Assembly (NCBI GenBank): GCA_017399225.1
Contig: JAFQEB010000090.1
Span: forward strand, 1 to 33,472
DNA length: 33,472 nucleotides
Reading direction: 5' to 3'
DNA from: Clostridia bacterium
GTDB taxonomy: Bacteria > Bacillota_A > Clostridia > Christensenellales > Aristaeellaceae
Shown here: in pieces, positions 22,734-30,145 of the stretch
Numbering within the stretch: the first letter of the stretch is position 1
Layout of the letters: each line of letters starts with the position of its first letter
Position numbers and translations under genes: made by a program
The notes under the pieces: model-generated
The model's database searches: none
What the model was told of the DNA's origin: nothing
What the model saw: only the letters and a program-made list of their open reading frames with translations

Positions 22734-24293
22734 TCAGCGTGTCGGGCAAATTGACAGACTGGGGTTATCTCTGAAGCAAATAACTCCGAACCTGTTTTCA
22801 ATCGGAATCAGGTTCGGAGTTCTTTTGTGAAGTGGAGCATCACTTGACAAATCCGAACCAAAGGCCTGATAGACGGCATCGAGCGAAATCGTCTCGGTGC
22901 CGTCCTTATAGTTGTAAGTCATCACCAACCGGTCATCATAAACATACACGCTGTTGACGAAAGTGTCAATGATTTGTTTCTGATATTCCAGATCGTCGGG
23001 ATCGCCATACTTGAAGCGGCTGATCCACGTCACGATCTGCTCCTTCGTGAACCTGGGCTTCTGCAGCTGCTCCTGCAGGATGCTGACGTTCAACTCCTCG
23101 CGACGCGCTTCCAGAGCCTGCAGACGCTGCTTTGTTGAGGGCGTGATAATACCAGCCTCGATGGCGTTGAGCATGTTCTGGATGGATTTCTCACATTCTC
23201 TCAGCTGCTGCTTCAGCGATGGAAGCAGGGTGCTTTCCTTGTCCTGATAAGCAATCAGCGCGTCGGCAATGCGATCGATCACGTCATCACGCAGCACACG
23301 TGCGATGGTCGCTGTGACCACGGTACGCTCGATCCAGCGCTTCTTGACGGCCTTCAGCGTGCAGCCCTGCTTCCGCTTTGCGCCGCCGCACTTGTAGTAG
23401 TAATGCACCTCGCCATTGCGGCTCCTGCCGCTCTCGCCTGCCAGCATCCGCCCACAATGGCCGCAGAACAGCTTCGTGGTCAGTAGGTATTCCTCGTCCG
23501 CCTTTGCACGAGCAGGCGCATGGCGGTTGACTTCCATGCGCCGCTGAACTCGGTCAAACAGCTCCACGTCGATAATGACAGGCAGCTTGTCCGGAATGAC
23601 GATTTTGCCGTAACGGTATTCGCCGATGTACTTCCGGTTCTTCAACACCGTGCCAAGGCTGCCGATCCGGAACGGCAGTCCCTTTGCTGTGCGGATACCC
23701 CGCTCATTGAGGGAAGCCACGATATCCGTCATGCTCTCCCCTTTGTCATATCGCTGGAAGATCTCCTGAACGATGGGCGCGGTAATCGGGTCAAGCTCCA
23801 TGACGCCGTCCGGGCCCTTCCGCAAGCCCAGCGGCACCGTGCCGCCGTTGTTCTTTCCCTTCATAGCATTCTCCATCTGGCCGCGCTGGATTTTCACAGA
23901 CAGCTCGGCGGAATAGTATTCGGACAAGCCCTCCAGCAGGGATTCCAACAGGATTCCCTCAGGGCTGTCGCTGATGTTCTCTGTGGCAGAGATCACCTTG
24001 ACACCGTTCTTTTTGAGAATGTGCTTGTAGGTTGCGCTGTCATAGCGGTCGCGAGAAAAGCGATCCAGCTTCCAGACGAGGATCACGTCGAACAGATGCT
24101 TTTCGCTGTCGTTGATCATCCGCTGGAAATCCGGGCGGTCTGCCGTTCGTGCGGACATTGCGCGGTCGATGTAGTTGCCGATAATGGTGATGCCGCTGCG
24201 TTCAGCATAAGCCATGCACTCGCGTAGCTGGCCCTCGATACTCTCCTCACGCTGGCTGTCCGAAGAGTAGCGCGCATAAATCACGCCAGTCAT
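22734..24293 (-). CDS. large serine recombinase / site-specific integrase
   Basis: 519 residues. Resolvase domain 1-150 with the catalytic serine in YARYSSDSQ (S10) and the arginine-rich KLDRFSRDRYD; recombinase domain 160-270; zinc ribbon CGHCGRMLAGE...YYYKCGGAKRKQGC at about 278-312; coiled coil 350-410 used for directionality control. It catalyses integration and excision between attachment sites through a 5'-phosphoserine link. ATG 24293 with GGAGG eight bases upstream lies four bases after the sigma gene stop. The last 35 codons run across a 13-bp inverted repeat (22782-22821), so the C-terminal tail is unusual and may differ from relatives. Confidence 0.93.
   Translation of the reverse strand: MTGVIYARYSSDSQREESIEGQLRECMAYAERSGITIIGNYIDRAMSARTADRPDFQRMINDSEKHLFDVILVWKLDRFSRDRYDSATYKHILKKNGVKVISATENISDSPEGILLESLLEGLSEYYSAELSVKIQRGQMENAMKGKNNGGTVPLGLRKGPDGVMELDPITAPIVQEIFQRYDKGESMTDIVASLNERGIRTAKGLPFRIGSLGTVLKNRKYIGEYRYGKIVIPDKLPVIIDVELFDRVQRRMEVNRHAPARAKADEEYLLTTKLFCGHCGRMLAGESGRSRNGEVHYYYKCGGAKRKQGCTLKAVKKRWIERTVVTATIARVLRDDVIDRIADALIAYQDKESTLLPSLKQQLRECEKSIQNMLNAIEAGIITPSTKQRLQALEARREELNVSILQEQLQKPRFTKEQIVTWISRFKYGDPDDLEYQKQIIDTFVNSVYVYDDRLVMTYNYKDGTETISLDAVYQAFGSDLSSDAPLHKRTPNLIPIENRFGVICFRDNPSLSICPTR
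22782..22821. repeat. 13-bp perfect inverted repeat in the recombinase 3' end
   Basis: AACTCCGAACCTG (22782-22794) and CAGGTTCGGAGTT (22809-22821) around a 14-base loop, then CTTTTGTG on the plus strand. It could be a plus-strand terminator blocking transcription into the element, or part of an attachment or regulatory site. Confidence 0.6.
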
Positions 24294-24297
24294 GTTT

Positions 24298-24933
24298 TCA
24301 CCTCCAATCTGCTGTGTTCGGCATGTAGCCGGTCTTGACGTTGTGCAGAGCGGATGATTCCAGCTTCTGCGCTCGCCGTTTGGTTAGATGATAACGCCGT
24401 GCAGCCTCTGCATGGGACAGGGGCGCGTCGTCACCGAAGCCGTAGCGGACGCTGATCCAGGCATTCTCCCGCACAGGCAGTTTCGCAACGGCTGCTTGGA
24501 TTCGCTGGGTATTCTCCTTCTGCAGAAAAATCCATTCCGGATTGTGTTCATAGCTGCTGGCATCCGGTGAGCAGCGTTTTTTGTTGTCGCTCCATGAGGG
24601 TTCTCGCGGCTCATGGGTAGTCTCCTTCTCCGCGTGAGGCAACACTTTGCGTAGGACATCGCGGATCGCATTGTGGATGATCCGCCTTGCATAGGTCAGG
24701 AAGGTCGCATTCGTTCCTGGCGAATAAGTTTCAGCCGCCCGCAGCAGCGCGATGGCTCCCTCCTGTGTGAAATCATCCGCATCCATCCACAGCCCCGGAT
24801 AGTGCCGGGCATAGGCCAGCGCGATGCTGCGGATGAATGAATAGTTGGCAAGGTACAGCTGTTCAGCCGCTTGCCGGTCGCCCGCCTGAAAGGCAAGGCA
24901 CAGTGCTTCGTTGGTCTTGCTGGTTTCCTTCAT
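24298..24933 (-). CDS. sigma-70-family factor of the mobile element
   Basis: 211 residues. Region 2 is recognisable (YSFIRSIALAYARHYPG, DDFTQEGAIALLRAAETY, TFLTYARRIIHNAIRDVLRK) and a C-terminal helix-turn-helix of region 4 type (LSHAEAARRYHLTKRRAQKLESSAL). It could direct RNA polymerase to promoters of the element, as for sigma-like proteins in other clostridial integrative elements; whether it is a true sigma factor or only a DNA-binding relic is not certain. The start lies 71 bases inside the XRE gene, with a weak binding site, so translation probably depends on coupling. The recombinase gene follows after four bases. Confidence 0.85.
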   Translation of the reverse strand: MKETSKTNEALCLAFQAGDRQAAEQLYLANYSFIRSIALAYARHYPGLWMDADDFTQEGAIALLRAAETYSPGTNATFLTYARRIIHNAIRDVLRKVLPHAEKETTHEPREPSWSDNKKRCSPDASSYEHNPEWIFLQKENTQRIQAAVAKLPVRENAWISVRYGFGDDAPLSHAEAARRYHLTKRRAQKLESSALHNVKTGYMPNTADWR

Positions 24934-25780
24934 TGTCTTTTACCTGATTGAGAATTGAAAAGTATTGTAGCAGTCCCGTTTGGATTTGCCCATGGGCAGC
25001 GGTCATCTGCTCGTTGTATGCTTCCGGCACCTCCATCATGGCCATAGTCCCCATGATGCCGCCGACAATTTGCTCCGGGGAGAGCTGATGCAGGTCGATG
25101 CCGTCCTGTCCTTTAGTCAAGGTTTCGGTCATTTGCTGCATGGATTCCTTCGTGAGTGCTGTTGCCTGATGGGCGTTGTCAGGGCCGTCTTTCTTTATAT
25201 CACGGACGATCTGCAAAAAGGTCTGCTGGATCGTGTCCAGTTCCGATACATGCAGCGGCTGGCGCTGTGCTTGCAGCATATGAGCCGTGTCATATGCTGC
25301 GTACATATCATCTTTGTGGGCCTTGCCCTGCGTCAGCACCAACCCGCCGAGGGAGGACAGCATCTGGTTCTGCGCGGCAATCCCGGATGCAAACAGCTCG
25401 TCCTTATAGGAGGACAACAGGCGTGTCAGCTCGCCGAACCGGGGATGCTCCAACAGCTCACACACAATCGCCGGATCGACCTTGTGCGTGTAGAGATTTC
25501 GTGCAGCCTGCACCGTCAGTCCCAACTCACCGATGTCATAATGCTTGCGATCCGATATGTCGGTGTTACCCAACAGGAAATCGGTGGACACGTTGAGGCG
25601 CTGGGCAATCTTCTGCAGGCTGGTATCAGACAACTTGTCCGTCTTACCGCTCATGAAGCGGCTGAGGGTACTTTTGTCGATGCCGATAGCATGGGCCAGC
25701 TCGGACTGCTTCAGATTGTTAGCACGGCACAGGTCGCGGATCCTATCCCGGATGTCGCCAGGAAGCCAGTTTTGAGGCAT
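24863..25780 (-). CDS. XRE-family helix-turn-helix regulator
   Basis: 305 residues. A lambda-Cro/XRE domain covers residues 10-70 (LKQSELAHAIGIDKSTLSRFMSGKTDKLSDTSLQKIAQRLNVSTDFLLG), and the long helical C-terminal part has no known motif. It is expected to control the element operon. Start ATG 25780 has an ideal AAAGGAGG seven bases upstream. The final residues (DQRSTVPCLSGG) are encoded in the overlap with the sigma gene. It follows the small protein gene at 25816 by 35 bases. Confidence 0.87.
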   Translation of the reverse strand: MPQNWLPGDIRDRIRDLCRANNLKQSELAHAIGIDKSTLSRFMSGKTDKLSDTSLQKIAQRLNVSTDFLLGNTDISDRKHYDIGELGLTVQAARNLYTHKVDPAIVCELLEHPRFGELTRLLSSYKDELFASGIAAQNQMLSSLGGLVLTQGKAHKDDMYAAYDTAHMLQAQRQPLHVSELDTIQQTFLQIVRDIKKDGPDNAHQATALTKESMQQMTETLTKGQDGIDLHQLSPEQIVGGIMGTMAMMEVPEAYNEQMTAAHGQIQTGLLQYFSILNQVKDNEGNQQDQRSTVPCLSGGRPASG

Positions 25781-25815
25781 ATCATCGCCTCCTTTCTTTG
25801 TTGTGGGGTATATAC

Positions 25816-26067
25816 CTATTTTTCTGATACCTTTGATTCCGTCACCGCCACCTGCATGGCCTGGAGCTTCCGCAGGTGCTCCCGCAGGTTGTACAGCGCT
25901 GTACCGATGGTGTCAAAGGCCGTGGCCGCTTCGGGCTGCCGGTTATCCCGTGCAAGACTCTGCAGCGACATAGCATCCTCTTCATACAGCGCGATTGCGC
26001 CCTCCACCAGCAGCCGCATCTCAGCGGCTGCATCGCTGGATTTCCACAGGTACTCATTCATATTCAT
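25816..26067 (-). CDS. small hypothetical protein of the mobile element
   Basis: 83 residues, mostly helical (AAAEMRLLVEGAIALYEEDAM, ALYNLREHLRKLQAMQ), without membrane segment or known motif. Its ATG overlaps the TnpV stop as ATGA, so it is translated by coupling; an alternative ATG six bases downstream exists. It is located in the TnpV-XRE-sigma-recombinase operon, but no function can be assigned. Confidence 0.65.
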   Translation of the reverse strand: MNMNEYLWKSSDAAAEMRLLVEGAIALYEEDAMSLQSLARDNRQPEAATAFDTIGTALYNLREHLRKLQAMQVAVTESKVSEK

Positions 26068-26417
26068 GCATACACCAGCTCCGTGAAAATGACTTCTTCG
26101 ACCTGTGCCTTTGCTGCATTCATTTCAGCTACCCAGCGCATGGGATCGCGGCTCTTCAGCTCCTCCGTGATGCCGCGCTGCTTCATCAGCTGGGGCATCA
26201 TGGTATCCAGCCGATGCTGAGCAGCCTGGTCGATCTCCGTTAGATGCCAGAACAACTTGCCGCTCAGAACGAGCTGGTTCAAAAGCAGCTGCCTGTGCTC
26301 CATCAGGTAGGTGCGGCGCATGCGACCGTACTTACCCAAGGGTGTGGTAGGCTGATCTCCGACAGTCAGGTTCGGGTAATAGTAGTCGCCATGTTTGATG
26401 TAGGTCAGCTCTGTCAT
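26064..26417 (-). CDS. tnpV: TnpV-family transposon protein
   Basis: 117 residues. The pattern YIKHGDYYYPNLTV, LGKYGRMRRTYLMEHR, LLNQLVLSGKLFWHLTEID, MMPQLMKQRGITEELKSRDPM is that of TnpV proteins found next to serine recombinases in Tn4451-like clostridial elements. Its role is unclear; it is not needed for excision in the type element as far as I recall. ATG 26417 with AAGGAGGG eight bases upstream is preferred to the start at 26435. First gene of the minus-strand element operon. Confidence 0.85.
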   Translation of the reverse strand: MTELTYIKHGDYYYPNLTVGDQPTTPLGKYGRMRRTYLMEHRQLLLNQLVLSGKLFWHLTEIDQAAQHRLDTMMPQLMKQRGITEELKSRDPMRWVAEMNAAKAQVEEVIFTELVYA

Positions 26418-26909
26418 ATATGTCCCTCCTTGCATTTGTATATATTTACATAATCTTTTGTACCTGGTGCACGGTTGCTGTTCGCTGTGAGCCCGTCTGC
26501 TGCATAACCTCCCACTACTATTTTGCAGAATGCAGACCAGCTTGTCAATTTTGCCGATTGGCTAGTTTCGGACCGGGAACGTTACTTCTGCCCGAGTTGG
26601 TCAGACGTTTTTAGAGTAACGGAGACTTCACGGAGCCCAATTTGTTATGGAAGTAAAATGTGTCTCAAATTGGGACACATTTCCGCTGCCACATATATGA
26701 TAAAGCACCTCGTTGCAGGATTGCAAATAAGTCGCCGGGGAAAATGAAAGGAACTTCGTGCCAGCTTGGCACGAAGTTAACAAAAATGGTATATTGGGAT
26801 CTTCCATATCTGGTAATTGGCTGAAAAGACAGGAATGACGGTACTTGCTCTCAGAGACGTACTCAAAGCAGTTTTTCTGATTCGCAAGACGAAAAATGAT
26901 AATATGTGT
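26418..26909. other. gene-free palindrome-rich interval
   Basis: No convincing gene. Contains alternative dyads CCCAATTT (26636-26643) with AAATTGGG (26667-26674), and AAATGTGTC (26656-26664) with GACACATTT (26674-26682), which overlap so only one can form at a time; and a 12-bp perfect stem AACTTCGTGCCA (26752-26763) with TGGCACGAAGTT (26767-26778). Likely operators or processing sites of the element, but no known consensus was matched. Confidence 0.5.
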
Positions 26910-26946
26910 AAAAAACCGCAGAGATAAACAAATGTCATCTCTGCAG
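26910..26946 (-). terminator. terminator of the two-gene cargo module
   Basis: Stem from 26916-26925 (CCGCAGAGAT) and 26937-26946 (ATCTCTGCAG), one mismatch, followed on the minus strand by six T (26910-26915). It lies eight bases beyond the stop at 26954. Confidence 0.75.
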
Positions 26947-26953
26947 TTTCATA

Positions 26954-27595
26954 CTATTCGACTGTCGACTCAGGATCTGCTTCTTCCTCCATGGCATCAA
27001 TATCCCGAATAACTTGGTCGCGATACTCTTCAGCCTGTTCATATGTATCGAACTCTTGTACGGCATCCCAAGGAACCTGATAACGACCAAAATTGACAAC
27101 GACATCGTCTGCACTATCTCCGTTATGAATCCAAAACACAATGTCCGGTTCACCATCACGCTCATAGTTCCAATCATCTGGTGCGAACTTGCTATTGAAT
27201 TTCACCTTAGAAATAGGATTGAACCCATAGAGCTCATACATAGCTGATAGGCGCTCGCTTCCATAGTTGTCCAGCTTTCGTCCACCGTTCTCTATAGCCA
27301 CAGGCAAGAGCGTTTTAAGTACTCCTCTCTTTTCACCACCATTAAATATTGAGACAATATTCTTGTCTTCTGTAATAGCAATTCCCGCAGTTCCATCAAG
27401 CGTTATAAAGAGTCGCATCTGTTTGTACTCTTCAATAGAATGCTGAGTAACAAACGCACCATGTGCGTTATGAGTTTTTGCTTGACCTATCGCAACGAAG
27501 AATTCTTCCGGAGTAGCAATCCTAAGTGGGTAGTAGGAAATACTCTTCTCCTCAAAAGCTTTCTTCAGTGCCTCGGTTATTGTAAAATCGCCCAC
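26954..27595 (-). CDS. protein with GNAT-like or toxin-like domain, second gene of cargo pair
   Basis: 213 residues. The central part (MRLFITLDGTAGIAITED, IVSIFNGGEKRGVLKTLLP, AIENGGRKLDNYGSERLSAMYELYGFNPISKVKF, WNYERDGEPDIVFWIHNG) resembles a domain I have seen as an accessory or toxin-like C-terminal domain in clostridial phage and polymorphic-toxin proteins, possibly of GNAT fold. The acidic C-terminus (EEEADPESTVE) is likely flexible. The start overlaps the small upstream gene by 19 bases. Function is inferred only; no catalytic residue can be named. AT-richer than the chromosome. Confidence 0.6.
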   Translation of the reverse strand: MGDFTITEALKKAFEEKSISYYPLRIATPEEFFVAIGQAKTHNAHGAFVTQHSIEEYKQMRLFITLDGTAGIAITEDKNIVSIFNGGEKRGVLKTLLPVAIENGGRKLDNYGSERLSAMYELYGFNPISKVKFNSKFAPDDWNYERDGEPDIVFWIHNGDSADDVVVNFGRYQVPWDAVQEFDTYEQAEEYRDQVIRDIDAMEEEADPESTVE

Positions 27596-27849
27596 GCTAC
27601 ATCCTCCGGTCGTCTCTTGTTGTTTATCGAGTTTAAAATAGTTGCTTCCTGCAAAAGTTTGATATCTTTTTCGGATGCTCCCATTTTTTGCATTTCAAGA
27701 ACAACAAGGTGACGATATTTCTCTATTTGTACAGATGTCACTTCAGAAGATGCAACTAACGACAAGCGCTGCGCAAAAAACTTCTTCACAAAACGTTGCA
27801 CCTCCTTCACAAAATAAAACTGCGCATACTTCTCCTTCTGAACAAGCAT
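27577..27849 (-). CDS. small protein, first gene of cargo pair (antitoxin-like position)
   Basis: 90 residues, basic N-terminal half (FVKEVQRFVKKFFAQRLSLVAS), helical second half (EMQKMGASEKDIKLLQEATI). No known motif. It overlaps the larger gene downstream by 19 bases and follows an inverted-repeat operator, the arrangement of many toxin-antitoxin pairs, where the small first protein is the antitoxin. Start ATG 27849 is a guess: no good ribosome binding site lies close, and a TTG at 27855 is equally possible. Confidence 0.5.
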   Translation of the reverse strand: MLVQKEKYAQFYFVKEVQRFVKKFFAQRLSLVASSEVTSVQIEKYRHLVVLEMQKMGASEKDIKLLQEATILNSINNKRRPEDVAWAILQ

Positions 27850-27932
27850 GCGCAATAATCTGCTAATTGATTACTCCTCGGCTGGACTTGTTAGCGCCAT
27901 GCTGTTGCCTGCTGTCTTAGGAGAGCACCTAT

Positions 27933-28021
27933 ATTATAATATGCTGGAGGAATTTTCGTCAATACTTTTTTCGAATTTTCTCAAAAAAAGTATTGACAAA
28001 TCTCAAAAACTATGCTATCAG
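27933..28021. promoter_or_regulatory. divergent promoters around a 14-bp inverted-repeat operator
   Basis: GTCAATACTTTTTT (27958-27971) and AAAAAAGTATTGAC (27984-27997) form a perfect inverted repeat with a 12-base centre. Its outer ends supply -35 boxes: minus TTGACG (27957-27962) with TATAAT (27933-27938, 18-base spacer) for the cargo pair, plus TTGACA (27993-27998) with TATCAG (28016-28021, 17 bases). A further copy of the half-site, GTCAATACT, lies at 28173-28181. Confidence 0.6.
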
Positions 28022-28530
28022 CACCTTTGTTGTGTATAAGTCAAGGTATTACAGTTGCCTATACTTTCAAGCAAAAAGGCACCATATAGAAACAGAATAG
28101 TCAATTGCTAAGTTGAGACAAGTTTCTACCTGTTAGGGAGAGGTTCTTGATGATCCTGATACTGCAACGTTTGTCAATACTATCAAAAAAGGAGCATGGC
28201 GGAGATGAGATCGTCACCATGAAAAGTTTCCGCCGCTCTTCACACCAAAGCCAACGATGCATTATACAGCATTATTGCTATCTCATCAGATTCCACGGCA
28301 TAGCTTTCTTTTCCATGGAAGTGTTCGGGACTTCTACCCAAACAAAGAGACTGGCAAGACGAGCGGTTAATCGGATAGCATTCTTTGTCAGCGACTGTAG
28401 TATAATTCTGTTGCATTTCTACAACCAAACACCCCGATTCCTCCGCCGCATTGAACAAGCGCGTCAGGACACCCGATTTCAGGAAAATAATCGTATATTC
28501 AAACAGATGAATCCTTCATCCGTTCCACAC
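28022..28530. other. interval without a supported gene
   Basis: Reading frames exist on both strands (for example 28147-28599 plus) but have no ribosome binding site with matching start, odd composition and no recognisable family. The interval may hold decayed genes or an untranslated RNA running from the plus promoter at 27993-28021 to the terminator at 28531-28566. I see nothing I can name. Confidence 0.4.
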
Positions 28531-28566
28531 AAACAGGTCGCAGCGATGCGGCCTGTTTTGTTTTTC
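28531..28566 (+). terminator. intrinsic terminator
   Basis: AAACAGGTCGC (28531-28541) pairs with GCGGCCTGTTT (28548-28558), one wobble, six-base loop, then TGTTTTT. It precedes the mobilization gene group. Confidence 0.7.
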
Positions 28567-28613
28567 GGAACATCACAATCGTTTCCCATATATGGCTAAC
28601 AGAAAGGAGCCCC

Positions 28614-28802
28614 ATGCAGGAGAATCCCCGCACGGACAGCGGCGCAATGGACATTCCCGATTATGCTATTCAGCGGATCGCCCGTTGCCTGCTGCCCAGG
28701 TTGCTGGCTTACTTCGAATCTGAAGAAGGCCAGCGCGAACTTGCGTCCGGAAACAGCAACACCACAGCTGATCATTCGGACGCCTCCCCGTGCATTCCGT
28801 AA
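28614..28802 (+). CDS. small mobile-element protein of unknown function
   Basis: 62 residues, core IPDYAIQRIARCLLPRLLAYFESEEGQREL, a short amphipathic helical protein. Similar small genes commonly precede MobC-like and MobA/MobL genes in clostridial elements. AAAGGAG lies six bases before the ATG. It is followed by the tiny frame at 28840 and then the mobilization gene at 28868. Confidence 0.65.
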   Translation: MQENPRTDSGAMDIPDYAIQRIARCLLPRLLAYFESEEGQRELASGNSNTTADHSDASPCIP

Positions 28803-28839
28803 GGCATTGCACACGACAACACCCACCACGGAGGTAACG

Positions 28840-28926
28840 ATGGCAACTTATAGAAAGAGGATGACTTATGACCATGAACAACGAAACCAAACTGACTACC
28901 GAACAGAGGCTTCAGCGCAGCATTGA
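28840..28926 (+). CDS. possible 28-residue peptide with strong ribosome binding site
   Basis: An ATG at 28840 follows GGAGG with five-base spacing, better than the site of the overlapping gene at 28868. The frame reads MATYRKRMTYDHEQ and ends at 28926, overlapping the next gene by 59 bases in another frame. It may be a leader whose translation opens the start region of that gene, or simply a chance frame next to a useful Shine-Dalgarno. Confidence 0.35.
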   Translation: MATYRKRMTYDHEQRNQTDYRTEASAQH

Positions 28927-29188
28927 GCGTAACGAGGCCAAGCTGCAAAAGGCTGAGGAAAAACGCAAGCAGCTGAAAGAACAGCGGCGCGAGCTGGAAA
29001 AGCAAGCTTATGAGAACCGGCTGACAACCCGTGCAATCATGCTGGAGGAATTCCTTCAGGAGCCGGAGATCCTGACGAACGAGGACGTGCGGAATTATCT
29101 CGCATACTTGTTCAATTATCCAGCCAACCAGCAGCGGCTGCAGAAGCTGATTGCAGATCGGAAAGCGCAGCAGGCAGCCACTGAATGA
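28868..29188 (+). CDS. DUF3847-like mobilization accessory protein, copy 1
   Basis: 106 residues. Coiled-coil N-terminal half of Lys/Glu/Arg heptads (EAKLQKAEEKRKQLKEQRREL), then RLTTRAIMLEEFLQEPEILTNEDVRNYLAYLFNYPA, the pattern of DUF3847 proteins that accompany MobA/MobL relaxases. It may help the relaxase at oriT, by position. GAGG seven bases before the ATG. Related to the next gene, with exactly the same length. Confidence 0.65.
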   Translation: MTMNNETKLTTEQRLQRSIERNEAKLQKAEEKRKQLKEQRRELEKQAYENRLTTRAIMLEEFLQEPEILTNEDVRNYLAYLFNYPANQQRLQKLIADRKAQQAATE

Positions 29189-29213
29189 CCGCCACTCACA
29201 TCCATACGACCAC

Positions 29214-29244
29214 GCGGCAGGGATATGCTCCCTGCCGCTCTTTT
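29214..29244 (+). terminator. terminator between the two DUF3847-like genes
   Basis: GCGGCAGGG (29214-29222) pairs perfectly with CCCTGCCGC (29230-29238), seven-base loop, then TCTTTT. It may separate or attenuate expression of the second copy. Confidence 0.7.
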
Positions 29245-29261
29245 GATTGGAGAAATTGATA

Positions 29262-29582
29262 ATGAACAATAAAACTATTGAGCAAAAGATCCAGCGGACT
29301 GAAAAAGAGATTGCCCGACTGGAGCATCAGAAGAAAATCAAGCAGCACGAAGCAAATCAGCTTGAACGGAATCGCCGCAACCGCCGCATTTTCACCCGCG
29401 GCGGCATGTTAGAACGCTTCATGCAGCGCCCGTTGCTGTTGAACGACGATCAGGTGTACCAGCTGCTGCAAACGGCATTCAATACAGAAGCTGTTCAGAC
29501 GATGGAAAAGGCGCTGATCAGCGAGGCTGTACAGGCCGTGACCCAGGCTGGGGAGAACACAGAAGCCGATGCAGAAACTTGA
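29262..29582 (+). CDS. DUF3847-like mobilization accessory protein, copy 2
   Basis: 106 residues. KIQRTEKEIARLEHQKKIKQ coiled coil, then RRIFTRGGMLERFMQRPLLLNDDQVYQLLQTAF, the conserved DUF3847 core and a closer match than copy 1. ATG 29262 with GGAG nine bases upstream; the in-frame TTG at 29247 lacks a site. It directly precedes the oriT-like region and the relaxase gene. Confidence 0.75.
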   Translation: MNNKTIEQKIQRTEKEIARLEHQKKIKQHEANQLERNRRNRRIFTRGGMLERFMQRPLLLNDDQVYQLLQTAFNTEAVQTMEKALISEAVQAVTQAGENTEADAET

Positions 29583-29746
29583 ATTGTACCTGGTTACAGG
29601 TCGCAACTATACACGTTTTACGTGGGGTTGCGCTCTGCGAGGCACGCTCCGAACAGGGTTCGTCGCTCTGAGATTTTGTTCTGCGGAACAAAATCAACAG
29701 GGGCGCGGCCCCTGCGCCAGCAAGCTGGCTACCCAAGGTAAGTGGG
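29583..29746 (+). other. oriT-like structured region before the relaxase gene
   Basis: Five dyads in 160 bases: ACCTG/CAGGT near 29588; CGCAAC (29602-29607) with GTTGCG (29627-29632) enclosing CACGT/ACGTG; GATTTTGTT (29672-29680) with AACAAAATC (29687-29695); GGGGC/GCCCC; and CCAGC/GCTGG. Such structure directly upstream of a MobA/MobL gene suggests the origin of transfer, but no nic site consensus was recognised. Confidence 0.5.
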
Positions 29747-29755
29747 GTGACGACC

Positions 29756-30145
29756 ATGGCGTGTCCTCACTTTGATGTGTCCATCCGCCAGCGCAGCAAG
29801 GGGCAATCCGCCGTGGCTGGTGCTGCCTATATGGCCGCTGAAAAGCTGTTCAGCGAGTACGACCAGCAGACAAAAAATTTCTGCTACAAAGAAAAAGAAA
29901 TCGTGGCGAAGGGCATCCTGCTGCCGCCCAACGCGCCACGGGAATATACCGACCGGCAAACGCTCTGGAATGCGGTGGAAGCATCCGAAAAGCAATGGAA
30001 CGCGCAGCTGGCGAGGGGTATCATTATGGCGTTGCCGAGAGAGCTTCCTGCGGAGCAATATGAGGCCCTTATCCGCGAATACTGTATGAAACAATTCGTG
30101 TCCAAGGGGATGATCGCCGACTACGCTATTCATGATAATGACTGA
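29756..30145 (+). pseudogene. mobA: MobA/MobL relaxase, truncated after the N-terminal 129 residues
   Basis: The frame MACPHFDVSIRQRSKGQSAVAGAAY, KLFSEYDQ, LWNAVEASEKQWNAQLARGI and KQFVSKGMIADYAIHD is a clear MobA/MobL N-terminus. Family members are several hundred residues long and continue directly with a glycine-rich GNPHAH segment that holds the metal-binding histidines; here the frame stops at IHDND, so the catalytic histidines are missing. The cut coincides with the 3' end of the MATE gene on the other strand. The protein, if made, should not nick DNA. ATG 29756 has GGGGTG six bases upstream; a GTG at 29747 is an alternative. Confidence 0.85.

Larger units (their letters stand above)
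22700..30145. mobile_element. decayed mobilizable element with serine recombinase and truncated relaxase
   Basis: Contents in order: large serine recombinase, sigma-like factor, XRE regulator, small protein, TnpV, two-gene cargo module, three small mobilization-associated genes, oriT-like region, MobA/MobL fragment. This is the layout of Tn4451-like or related mobilizable elements of gut Clostridia. The left end lies near the recombinase; the right end is lost because the relaxase gene is cut at 30145 and followed by unrelated low-GC DNA. Exact attachment sites could not be found by eye. Confidence 0.7.

Noticed and set aside
28240..28458. 72-codon minus-strand frame in the same interval
   Set aside because: TTG start without binding site and no recognisable motif; could be a decayed gene but cannot be supported.
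28147..28599. 150-codon plus-strand frame in the mobile element
   Set aside because: No ribosome binding site at its start, composition unlike its neighbours, passes through a terminator hairpin, and no family recognised.
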